64,000 bases of DNA from Niveispirillum irakense DSM 11586. GTDB lineage: Bacteria > Pseudomonadota > Alphaproteobacteria > Azospirillales > Azospirillaceae. The stretch covers positions 62,001 through 126,000 of the forward strand of contig NZ_AUCG01000021.1 in NCBI RefSeq assembly GCF_000429645.1. The letters run 5' to 3'. The notes beneath the pieces were generated by a model. The model saw nothing but the letters and a program-made list of their open reading frames with translations. It did no database searches and was not told the DNA's origin. Both the position numbers and the translations under genes were made by a program. Shown in pieces: positions 24,884 to 32,734 of this stretch (position 1 is its first letter; the number at the start of each line of letters is the position of its first letter).

Positions 24884-26038
24884 ATGGTTGATCTGGCCGC
24901 TCCGCCCTGGCTTCACCCGGATGCCTGCATTATTCAGGAGGGGCGCTGTTGCGATGCTTTGGCGTTGCAGCAGATGGCCCACGCCATCCAGCCCCCCGCC
25001 AACCGCCCCCTGGCCGTTGACGGGTATGATCTTCCTCTCCTGGCAGCACACCTGATCGCCGTGTGGCAGCGGGAAATACCCCTGACCTTACTTCGTGGGG
25101 GCTTGCCAGCCCCGGAATCCTGTCCTGAAAGCGGCGCCACCCTGGTGCTGGAAAGCTCCGGGACCACCGGCACGCCCAAACGAATCGCCAAGCCCTTCGC
25201 CCCCCTGCTGGCCGGGATCGGCAAGGCAGGGGAGAGCGGGGGCGGGCGCTGGTTGCTCACCTATGATGCCTGCGGCTTTGCCGGCCTGCAGGTGCTGCTG
25301 ACAGTATTGGCCGGCGGCGGTACGCTGATCGCCGCACCGGGGGTCGATCTGCCCAGCCTGGCCCGGCTGGCACAAGTCGAAACGGTGACCCATATTTCCG
25401 CCACGCCCAGCTTCTGGCGCGGGCTGCTGCTGACCGGGCAATGCCCGCCGCTGAAGGCCATTACGCTGGGCGGGGAGGCCGCTGACCAGCCCTTGCTGGA
25501 CGCGCTGGCCGACCGTTTTCCCCAGGCCCGCATCCGCCATATCTATGCCAGCACGGAACAGGGCCGGCTGTTCAGCGTGACCGACGGACGCGCCGGCTTT
25601 CCCGCTTCCTGGCTGGCGGTTCCGCCCCCCGGTTGCCCTGCACTGTCCATCCAGGATGGCACGCTTCACGCAGGGTGTGCAGATACCGGCGACAGGGTGA
25701 CACTGGCCGGGGACCGGGTGCTTTTCCAGGGCCGGGCGGACCTGACCATCAATGTCGGCGGCACCAAGGTCGATCCCCTTTTGGCCGAAGCGCGCCTGAT
25801 GGCGCTGCCTTGGGTGCGCGATGCCATTGTCTATGCCATCCCCAGCCCCATCACCGGGCAGTTGCTGGCGGCCGATCTGCTATTATCACCGGAACGGGCA
25901 CCGGAAAACTGGCGGGCCACCGTCAACGGGGCGCTGGGCGACCTGCCCCCACCGGCCCGGCCCCGCCGGTTAAGGCTTGTGGACCATATTGCGCTTCTGC
26001 CCTCGGGCAAAAAGCGTCGCATCGCGGAGGAAACATGA
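24884..26038 (+). CDS. AMP-binding acyl-activating enzyme
   Basis: A 384-residue ANL-superfamily protein, shorter than the usual 500. The P-loop-like motif ESSGTTGTPKRIA (about residues 89-101), the IYASTEQGRLF motif (about 223-233), and a DRV/FQGRADLTINVGGTKV hinge segment are present, with a reduced C-terminal domain ending in a conserved lysine region (LPSGKKRRI). It probably activates an acid and loads it on one of the ACPs. The ATG at 24884 is preferred over the adjacent GTG. Its stop overlaps the next ATG. Confidence 0.83.
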   Translation: MVDLAAPPWLHPDACIIQEGRCCDALALQQMAHAIQPPANRPLAVDGYDLPLLAAHLIAVWQREIPLTLLRGGLPAPESCPESGATLVLESSGTTGTPKRIAKPFAPLLAGIGKAGESGGGRWLLTYDACGFAGLQVLLTVLAGGGTLIAAPGVDLPSLARLAQVETVTHISATPSFWRGLLLTGQCPPLKAITLGGEAADQPLLDALADRFPQARIRHIYASTEQGRLFSVTDGRAGFPASWLAVPPPGCPALSIQDGTLHAGCADTGDRVTLAGDRVLFQGRADLTINVGGTKVDPLLAEARLMALPWVRDAIVYAIPSPITGQLLAADLLLSPERAPENWRATVNGALGDLPPPARPRRLRLVDHIALLPSGKKRRIAEET

Positions 26039-26763
26039 AGCGCCATGTCATCGTGACCGGCGGTAGCCGGGGCCTGGGGCTGGCCATCGTGACGTCGCTT
26101 CTGGACGCTGGTTATCGGGTCTCCACCTGCAGCCGCAGCCTGGGCGACGCGCTGCCCCCGCTGCTGGAAGCCCACGGGGATGATCTGTTCTGGCATCAGG
26201 CGGATATTGGTGATGCGGCCAGCACTGAAGGCTTCATCCAGGCGGCAATCGCAAAATTGGGTGTGCCCTGGGGGCTGATCAACAATGCCGGCATCGCCCG
26301 CGAGGGCATCCTGGCGACTTTGCCGCTGGTGGAGGTCGACCGGTTGATCCAGACCAACCTGACCGGCTCAATCCAGACGGCCCGTGCCGTGCTCCGCCAG
26401 ATGCTGGCGCGGGGTGGCGGCGGGCGCATCATCAATATCTCCTCCATCATCGGGCAGCGCGGCTATACCGGCCTTGCCGCCTATGCCGCCACCAAGGCAG
26501 GGCTGGACGGCCTGACCCGCGCCCTGGCACGGGAAGTGGGGCGCCGCCGGATAACGGTGAACAGTGTGGCACCGGGCTATCTGGACACGGAGATGTCGGG
26601 TACGCTATCCGCCGGTCAGCGGGACCAGATCGTGCGGCGCACGCCCTTGGGGCGTCTGGGCACCGCGGCCGATGTGGTACCGGCGATCCTGTTCCTGCTG
26701 GGCGATGGGGCCGCCTTCATCACTGGCCAGACTTTGACCATTGATGGCGGTATCGGCTGCTGA
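26035..26763 (+). CDS. 3-oxoacyl-ACP reductase-like SDR
   Basis: A 242-residue FabG-like short-chain reductase. TGGSRGLGLAIV (cofactor), NNAGIARE, the SSIIGQRGYTGLAAYAATKAG active site (Ser, Tyr, Lys; in two parts) and the VAPGYLDTEM segment are visible. Next to a KAS III gene and ACPs it probably reduces a 3-oxoacyl-ACP to a 3-hydroxyacyl-ACP. The likely product is a 3-hydroxybutyryl-type group, the kind found on amino sugars of bacterial flagellin. The substrate is inferred from context. Confidence 0.88.
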   Translation: MKRHVIVTGGSRGLGLAIVTSLLDAGYRVSTCSRSLGDALPPLLEAHGDDLFWHQADIGDAASTEGFIQAAIAKLGVPWGLINNAGIAREGILATLPLVEVDRLIQTNLTGSIQTARAVLRQMLARGGGGRIINISSIIGQRGYTGLAAYAATKAGLDGLTRALAREVGRRRITVNSVAPGYLDTEMSGTLSAGQRDQIVRRTPLGRLGTAADVVPAILFLLGDGAAFITGQTLTIDGGIGC

Positions 26764-26791
26764 GCGCAGCAAAAGGGGAGGAGAGCTGAGC

Positions 26792-27805
26792 ATGGCGCAG
26801 GCCCGTCTCAACGGTATCGCGTTACGCGGCATCGTCTCCGCCTTGCCGACACGGGTGGAGGGGGTGGCCGATCTGGCTGCCCGGTTCGGCGCCGATCAGG
26901 CCGCCCGCATCGCCAATGCCACTGGCATCCACCGCCGCCATATCGCCCGCGACGGGCAATGCCTGTCCGATCTGGCCCTGCCCGCCGCCAGGGAGTTGCT
27001 GACGGGCCTGGGCTGGGCGCCGAACAGTATCGACCTGTTGATCGTGGTGACGCAGACACCTGACCATCCCTTGCCCGCCACGGCCTGCCTGCTGCAGGAA
27101 AAGCTGGGCCTGGGCCGGCATTGCGCTGCCTTCGATATGGGAATGGGCTGCTCGGGCTATATTTACGGGCTGTGGAGTGCGGCCAGCCTGCTGACTGGCA
27201 TGGGGCGGGGACGCTGCCTGCTGGTGGCGGGGGATATTACCAGCCGGACACTCGACCCTGCCGACCGGGGTACAGCCCCGCTATTCGGTGATGCCGTCAC
27301 GGTGACAGCGCTGGAAATCGACCGAACAGCAGGCCCTCTACTCGTTGACCTGGGCAGCGATGGGACCGGCGCGCCCTATCTGATCAAGCAGCGGGGCGGA
27401 ATGCGCAACCCGGAGGGGCCGATGCTGTTCATGGATGGCACCCAGGTCTTCGCTTTCACCCTGCGGGAAGTGCCTAAAGCCATCGCCGCAACACTGGATG
27501 CCGCCGGCCTTGCCATGGCCGATATCGACCATGTGGTGCTGCACCAGGCGAATGAGATGATGTTGAAGCGTCTGGGCCAAAAGATTGGTGCCAGTGCCGA
27601 ACAGCTTGTGCTGGCATTGCAGGATCGCGGCAATACCAGTTCCGCCACCATCCCGCTGGCAATCACCGACAGCCTCGCCACTTCTCTTCGGTCCGGTCCA
27701 CGCCAGTTGTTGCTGAGCGGATTTGGGGTGGGATGGTCCTGGGGTACTGCCCTGTGGCAGGTAGGGTCTGTGCCCGGCCCCTGCCACACGATTCTGGTAG
27801 AGTGA
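26792..27805 (+). CDS. 3-oxoacyl-ACP synthase III-like enzyme
   Basis: A 337-residue FabH-like condensing enzyme. The catalytic triad is intact: Cys in DMGMGCSGYIYG (about residue 117), His in VLHQANEMM (about 251) and Asn in DRGNTSSATIP (about 281). FabH normally condenses acetyl-CoA with malonyl-ACP. Within this operon it would start a short 3-oxoacyl chain for the adjacent reductase. AGGGGAGGAGAGC precedes the ATG at 26792. It is the last gene of the operon, and flbT converges on it with no gap. Confidence 0.88.
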   Translation: MAQARLNGIALRGIVSALPTRVEGVADLAARFGADQAARIANATGIHRRHIARDGQCLSDLALPAARELLTGLGWAPNSIDLLIVVTQTPDHPLPATACLLQEKLGLGRHCAAFDMGMGCSGYIYGLWSAASLLTGMGRGRCLLVAGDITSRTLDPADRGTAPLFGDAVTVTALEIDRTAGPLLVDLGSDGTGAPYLIKQRGGMRNPEGPMLFMDGTQVFAFTLREVPKAIAATLDAAGLAMADIDHVVLHQANEMMLKRLGQKIGASAEQLVLALQDRGNTSSATIPLAITDSLATSLRSGPRQLLLSGFGVGWSWGTALWQVGSVPGPCHTILVE

Positions 27806-28273
27806 TCAGTCAGTAGAGGTGGCTGGCTTGCGGCGCAGCTTTGTCACGATCACAGGCGCCCGCGGGGGTGATGCCCCGTCACCTTCCGCATTCACCTTCC
27901 CGGCCCCTGGCTCGGGCGTGAACAGGCGGCGGCAAATCTTCAGCGCGCGATAGTAATTCCCTTCGCGCACCAGCGTCTCCACATCGTCAAACAGACCCTG
28001 TTCGCCCGGATTGGACAGACGCGCCTCATTCAGAATGAGGTCGAATTTCGCCATGTTGGGTTGGGCATCTTCGGGGAAGATGTAGATGAGCTGGATGATG
28101 AAATAGAGTTTCTTCTCAATCGTATCACATTGTTCTTCCTTGAGAATTTCCCGCCCGCGCAGAAAATTCACCTTGTTGTAGAAGAACAGGGATACGGGAT
28201 GATCGCCGATGCCGATGACGGCACCATTCACGATCAGTTTCTCTCCCGGACGTAAGACAAGCTTCAAAGGCAC
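27806..28273 (-). CDS. flbT: Flagellar biosynthesis repressor FlbT
   Basis: A protein of about 155 residues whose core (PLKLVLRPGEKLIVNGAVI at the N-terminus, then FYNKVNFLRGREIL) matches FlbT, which in Caulobacter binds the flagellin mRNA leader and limits its stability. The start is taken as GTG at 28273 because the family begins at PLKL; an upstream TTG at 28309 would add 12 residues. No good ribosome-binding site precedes either. A Pro/Ala/Lys-rich tail of about 35 residues is an extension. It lies directly downstream of the flagellin gene, in keeping with that target. Confidence 0.88.
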   Translation of the reverse strand: MPLKLVLRPGEKLIVNGAVIGIGDHPVSLFFYNKVNFLRGREILKEEQCDTIEKKLYFIIQLIYIFPEDAQPNMAKFDLILNEARLSNPGEQGLFDDVETLVREGNYYRALKICRRLFTPEPGAGKVNAEGDGASPPRAPVIVTKLRRKPATSTD

Positions 28274-28403
28274 GATGGATATCCCGGCGCGCGAATCGAC
28301 AAAGGGCAAAAACGCCCCCTATCACCTATGACACCCGGCCCCTGCCGGTCACGGAAAAACGGTCGCCATCCTCGATTTTTCTCCGAACGACGAAAAGGGA
28401 ACC

Positions 28404-28438
28404 CTGAAAAAGAGAACGGCGGGCTTGCGCCCGCCGTT
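28404..28438 (-). terminator. Flagellin transcription terminator
   Basis: AACGGCGGGC (28415-28424) pairs perfectly with GCCCGCCGTT (28429-28438) around a 4-base loop. On the minus strand it is followed by CTCTTTTTCAGG. It lies 30 bases past the flagellin stop and separates that gene from flbT. Confidence 0.85.
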
Positions 28439-28467
28439 CCCCGTAACATCCCACCGATCGAAGCGGA

Positions 28468-30339
28468 TTAGAACAACCGCAGGATCGACTGCTGGGCCTG
28501 GTTGGCCAGCGAGAGGGAGATCGTGCCCAACTGCTGACGCGTCTGCAACAGCAGCAGGTTTGCACCTTCCTCATTCTGGTCAGCCTGGATCAGCTTGTTG
28601 CTGCCTTCGACCAGCACGTTCGAGAACTCATCCGTGAAGCTTTCACGCGTCTGGATGACATTCAGGTTGGTGCTGAGCGACTGCGAAGCCGAGCGCAGAC
28701 CCTGCGTCGCATAGTCCAGGCTGGCCACGGCCTTGTCGATATCGGCGCGGTCCATGAAGCCATTCTGGGCATAGTCGATACGCAGACCCTGGCCATTGGT
28801 CGTGACGTTCTGGCTCAGCACATTGATCGAGCTGGTATTGTCGCTGTTGAACTGGACATTCAGATCGTTCTCGGTGCTGGCATCCGTCCGCTGCGTGGTG
28901 GTCAGGTTCGCCGTCTTCTGCGCCGTTGCCGCGTTCAGAATCTCCTTGGCATCCACTTCCACACGCACCGTACCGCTGGCGAAGGTGAAGGAGTTCTCAC
29001 CATCCGACAGTTTGGCATTGCCGCGATCATTGGTACCCGAACGGCTGACAGTGACGCCATTGAGGTTGGTCGCGGAGATTTCGATGTCGACATTCTTTTC
29101 GATTGTCGAAACCTTGTTCGCCGAACCGCCCAGAGCCGACAGGTCCTTCGCATTCACATCGAACGACACTGTGGTACCGGACGAGAAGGTCACCGAAATG
29201 CTCTTCTGCTCCGAGTTACCGGTCGTGGCGCTGACAGTAAAGCTGTTGGCGGTACCGGACAGACCAGATGCCGCGCTGATGGTAAAGGCACCACTGGCAG
29301 CCGCACCAACTGTAAACTTGGCCGTGTCGAGACCAGTGTTCACCAGATCGCGAAGCTTGGAGGCAACGTTGGCCTGGCGAGTGCTGGCATCCAGATCCGC
29401 GCCGGTACCTGCGTCGAACAGATCCTCAGCAGCAGCCTTATAGGTGAAGGACTGACCATTCACCGTTGCGGTGAACGTATCGCCTTCTTCGATCGTGCCA
29501 CTGATCTTGACCTGAGACACCTGCGCCGTAGAGGTCGCGCCAGCGGTCTGCAGGGTAGCCGTCGCACTCTGCGTATTGTCGAAGAACTTGAAGGTGCGGC
29601 TCTCACCGCCTTCAGAGACCACGACGGTACGCTCACGACCTTCATTGCCGCGCATCTCGATCGTGATGTCGGAGAAATTGCCGGCGGTGGCGGAGAGCTT
29701 GCCGGAAACCTTCAACGACGCCAGACCGCGGTCACGTTCGGCAGCGGCGATATCGTCCAGATTGCCGCTGACGTTACCCGTACCAGAGACCTTGACGGAA
29801 TAGGTATCGGCGCTGACCACGTTGGTCACGCGGCTGCTGGACAGACCGGAGATGGAGTTAACGGCCTTGCGGCTGTCAGCCGTGCTATCCAAATTCTTGC
29901 CATTGCCGGCCAGCAGGTTCTTGCCAGCATAACCGCTATCACCAACGATCTTGTCGATCTGGTCCTTGATGCGGTTGAACTGCTCGGCCAAGCCCTTGCG
30001 GGTTGCGATGGAAGCAGCGTCAGTGCCCAGGCTGGAGTAAGCGGAAGCAGTGATACCCTTGGCCTGTTCCACCAGATCCTGGATCGCCGAGATACCCTTG
30101 TCGCCAGCCTGGATGGTGCTGATCGACTGGCCCATGGCCTCCTTGAGGCTGGACAGGTCGCCGGCGCGAGTGGACAGGTTCTTCGCAGCGAAGAACTGGT
30201 TCGGGCCGTCAAGGGCGCTGTTGACCTTGTTACCCGTTGCCAGCTTCTGCTGGATGTTCTCGACCTGCTTGTTCGTCTTCTGCAGCAGCAGAAGGTTGGA
30301 ACGCATGCCAGAGCTGAGATTGACGTCGCTAGAAGACAT
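28468..30339 (-). CDS. Large flagellin
   Basis: A 623-residue filament protein. The conserved N-terminal helical domain spans about 1-165 (NLLLLQKTNKQVENIQQKL, then AAKNLSTRAGDLSSLKEAMG), and the conserved C-terminal domain about 520-623 (ASQSLSTNLNVIQTRE to the end). The central 350 residues are a Ser/Thr/Asn-rich surface region with a module at about 276-373 that resembles modules in FlgE and FlgL of this window. No cysteine is seen. AAAGGAGAG precedes the ATG. Neighbouring sugar and glycosyltransferase genes suggest the Ser/Thr-rich surface is glycosylated. Confidence 0.95.
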   Translation of the reverse strand: MSSSDVNLSSGMRSNLLLLQKTNKQVENIQQKLATGNKVNSALDGPNQFFAAKNLSTRAGDLSSLKEAMGQSISTIQAGDKGISAIQDLVEQAKGITASAYSSLGTDAASIATRKGLAEQFNRIKDQIDKIVGDSGYAGKNLLAGNGKNLDSTADSRKAVNSISGLSSSRVTNVVSADTYSVKVSGTGNVSGNLDDIAAAERDRGLASLKVSGKLSATAGNFSDITIEMRGNEGRERTVVVSEGGESRTFKFFDNTQSATATLQTAGATSTAQVSQVKISGTIEEGDTFTATVNGQSFTYKAAAEDLFDAGTGADLDASTRQANVASKLRDLVNTGLDTAKFTVGAAASGAFTISAASGLSGTANSFTVSATTGNSEQKSISVTFSSGTTVSFDVNAKDLSALGGSANKVSTIEKNVDIEISATNLNGVTVSRSGTNDRGNAKLSDGENSFTFASGTVRVEVDAKEILNAATAQKTANLTTTQRTDASTENDLNVQFNSDNTSSINVLSQNVTTNGQGLRIDYAQNGFMDRADIDKAVASLDYATQGLRSASQSLSTNLNVIQTRESFTDEFSNVLVEGSNKLIQADQNEEGANLLLLQTRQQLGTISLSLANQAQQSILRLF

Positions 30340-30368
30340 AGTTTCTCTCCTTTGGAGCTATATGAGTA

Positions 30369-30383
30369 TCCGAATTTTTCGGA
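30369..30383 (-). promoter_or_regulatory. Hairpin in the flagellin mRNA leader
   Basis: TCCGAA and TTCGGA form a 6-bp stem with a 3-base loop, located 30-44 bases upstream of the flagellin ATG and just before the ribosome-binding site. FlbT in Caulobacter acts on the flagellin 5' leader, so this is a candidate target. That is inference. Confidence 0.45.
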
Positions 30384-30437
30384 CTACAGTCAGAGAACAC
30401 CCGTTCCTAAACCCCGTCAAGCGGAATCACCGATCGC

Positions 30438-31955
30438 CTACCGACCTATCCGCAGGGTCAGGTCACGTGCCAGATTGGCCACCGGCGCCTGCCAGTCGCC
30501 CGGTCGCTCCTGACGGTAAAGCCGCGTGGCCGGGTACCAGGGCGTATCAGCCCGACCGATCTGCCAGCGCCAATCGGGGCAGAAGGGCAGCAGCAATGCC
30601 ACCGGCAGGCCCAGCGCGCCGGCAAGATGGGCCGGCATGGTGCAACTGGTGACTAGCAGGTCGAGAGTGGCGAGAATCGCAGCACTGTCTGCAATATCCC
30701 CCTGGCCGCCCAAATCCAGGGTGTGGGACGGTAGAGATATGCCTTGCAGGTCCCCCCTCCCCTCACCATGCTGCAGGATCACAGGCGTAATCCCTGGCAG
30801 GGAAAAAAGAGGAAGAAGCGGCCCCAGCCGGGGTGATCTTGCATGGTCGCCGGGGAAAGCGGGGTTGCCAGCCCAGACGAAGCCGACCTTTAATCCCTGC
30901 GCCGCCCCAACAATCGGTCCCCAGCGCGCCGTCAAGGCTGGATCGGGATGGAGATAGGGCATCGGCCCCGGCACATGGTCCGCTTCCGTCACAAACAGCT
31001 CGGCCAAGCCCATACAGGGGATCTGGGCATCCACGGGCGGAGGCGCTGCCCCCTCGTCCAGCATCGACACCTGATCGAACCATCCCCCCGTCATCAGGCG
31101 CTGCAAAGCCAGCGGTCGCTGCAGCACGACATTCACCCCGGCTTCAAGCAGAAACGGGATGAAACGCAGCACCATGATCACATCGCCCAAACCCTGCTCG
31201 ACCGTAATCAATATCCGGTGGCCATGACGGGGCCGGCCCGCCAGCAGCGGCACACCAAAAGGCAGCCGGTCCAGCGCCGGAAAACTGGGCCTGTGGTGAT
31301 GCAATGCCCATCCATCAACCATTTTCCCCTGCAGCAGCAATGACTGACAGAGGTTCCATCCGGCGCGCCGCCGGGTCTGACCGGCATCCCGATCCGGCTG
31401 GCGCAGCGCAAACCGCCACGCATCCGCCGCCTGGCGCCAGTGACCGGCCGCATGCAAGACGGACCCAAGCGCATTCCAATGCGCCCCATCCTGCGGAGAG
31501 AGGGCGCTGGCGCGACGCAATGCGCGGGCAGCACCGCGCAGGTCGCCTGTCATACGCAAGCTCAATCCCAGATTATGCCAAGCACCGGCCAAGCCGGGAT
31601 CAAGACGCGTGGCACCGGCATAGGCCGCAGCCGCTTCTTCATGCGCCCCAGCCGCCCGGTGGGCGGTACCAGCCAGCATCCAGAGTGCCGGCAGACCGGG
31701 ATGCAGATGGATAGCCGTCTCGAAAGCCGCAGCCGCAGCCGCCGGTTGTGATAGGCGCATCAAGGCATTACCGCGTTGCGCTGGCCCATTGGGGTTGCAG
31801 GCATCAAGGGCAATAGCCCGATCTGCGAGGACAAGTGCGCCTTCGGCGTCGCCCCCCGTCAGGCATTGCTCCGCCTGGATCAGCAGTGCCGCCGCCTGGG
31901 CAGCTGCATGCGGCCCTCCACCAGGGCGGCCCCGCGATATTTGCCCTTTGCCCAT
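30438..31955 (-). CDS. TPR-glycosyltransferase-like protein 1
   Basis: A 505-residue protein. The first ~190 residues hold about four to five tetratricopeptide repeats (for example AWHNLGLSLRMTGDLRGAARAL). The C-terminal half resembles a heptosyltransferase/ADP-heptose-type GT-B fold, with ILITVEQGLGDVIMVLRF (about 225-242) and KVGFVWAGNPAFPGD. Proteins of this build often glycosylate flagellin in alphaproteobacteria. It lies directly upstream of the flagellin gene. The ATG at 31955 is preferred to GTG at 31970. The donor sugar is not shown by sequence. Confidence 0.82.
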   Translation of the reverse strand: MGKGQISRGRPGGGPHAAAQAAALLIQAEQCLTGGDAEGALVLADRAIALDACNPNGPAQRGNALMRLSQPAAAAAAFETAIHLHPGLPALWMLAGTAHRAAGAHEEAAAAYAGATRLDPGLAGAWHNLGLSLRMTGDLRGAARALRRASALSPQDGAHWNALGSVLHAAGHWRQAADAWRFALRQPDRDAGQTRRRAGWNLCQSLLLQGKMVDGWALHHHRPSFPALDRLPFGVPLLAGRPRHGHRILITVEQGLGDVIMVLRFIPFLLEAGVNVVLQRPLALQRLMTGGWFDQVSMLDEGAAPPPVDAQIPCMGLAELFVTEADHVPGPMPYLHPDPALTARWGPIVGAAQGLKVGFVWAGNPAFPGDHARSPRLGPLLPLFSLPGITPVILQHGEGRGDLQGISLPSHTLDLGGQGDIADSAAILATLDLLVTSCTMPAHLAGALGLPVALLLPFCPDWRWQIGRADTPWYPATRLYRQERPGDWQAPVANLARDLTLRIGR

Positions 31956-32087
31956 ATGTCCCCGCCGCACGAAACCCTCATTGCTATAGCATCGGAATGC
32001 CGACGCTCATAGCCAGCGGGCGATGGTTGAGCCTGGATCAAGTGGGGTTGGGATCAAAGATAAGCAGACGGGCGTGGTGAAGGTCGC

Positions 32088-32537
32088 TCAAGCGACCACA
32101 TTCACCGGAGCAGGCGCAGCAGCGGCGCCAGATGTCGCCCCACCCGTCGAGCCGGAAGATGGTGATGTGCCATTGCCGACAGTGGAGGCCGGAACGGGCG
32201 CCGGCGCGCTGCCGGTGGCATCGCTATCGCCGGGCGAAGAAGCGGTGGCGCGGTCTTGCGCAATGTCGGGGGCAGCACCCATCTTGTCCCGCCCGCGCAA
32301 CTGATATTCGCGCACGACCCGCTCCGACGGATACTGGGTCTCAACATCGCCACTTTCGCTATTGCGGAACTGCAGGACAGCGATGGCAGCATCGCTGTCG
32401 TAAGAAAGGACGGGGCTGATATAGGGAAGCTGAACAGATCGGGGCGCTTCAGAAGGAGCAGACTCCACCCGTGCCGCAGCAGGATTTATTGCTGGCGGTT
32501 GATAGGATGTCGCGCTGCGGATTCCCTCTACGAGCAT
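32088..32537 (-). CDS. Conserved flagellin-locus hypothetical protein
   Basis: A 149-residue protein. The middle (PYISPVLSYDSDAAIAVLQ then RNSESGDVETQYPSERVVREY) resembles a small conserved protein found beside flagellin genes in Rhodospirillales, distantly like FlaG. The C-terminal 50 residues are a low-complexity Pro/Ala/Ser/Gly tail. No signal peptide or membrane segment is present. The start is uncertain because no clear ribosome-binding site precedes ATG 32537 or the upstream in-frame codons. It lies between the two TPR-glycosyltransferase genes in the same direction. Confidence 0.65.
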   Translation of the reverse strand: MLVEGIRSATSYQPPAINPAAARVESAPSEAPRSVQLPYISPVLSYDSDAAIAVLQFRNSESGDVETQYPSERVVREYQLRGRDKMGAAPDIAQDRATASSPGDSDATGSAPAPVPASTVGNGTSPSSGSTGGATSGAAAAPAPVNVVA

Positions 32538-32734
32538 GATGGCATACCCACTGCTAAGCACTTTTACCCTAGCATGGATAAGTGCGACCGCCAAACAAAA
32601 CTTTCAAATGCAGGTCCAGGCCAAGGAATCAAAACGGAATCATCGACTTGATTATGGCCGCCCCTGTTCTATCAGCCACAAGGTTGCAATAGAGCCGCTT
32701 ACATGACGCGCCAAATCAACCAACATGAATACAT

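Noticed and set aside
30457-30472. TGGCACGTGACCTGAC on the minus strand, a possible sigma-54 promoter for flagellin
   Set aside because: The -24 half is perfect, but the -12 half reads CTGA instead of TTGC and lacks the essential GC. It also lies inside the end of the upstream coding sequence.
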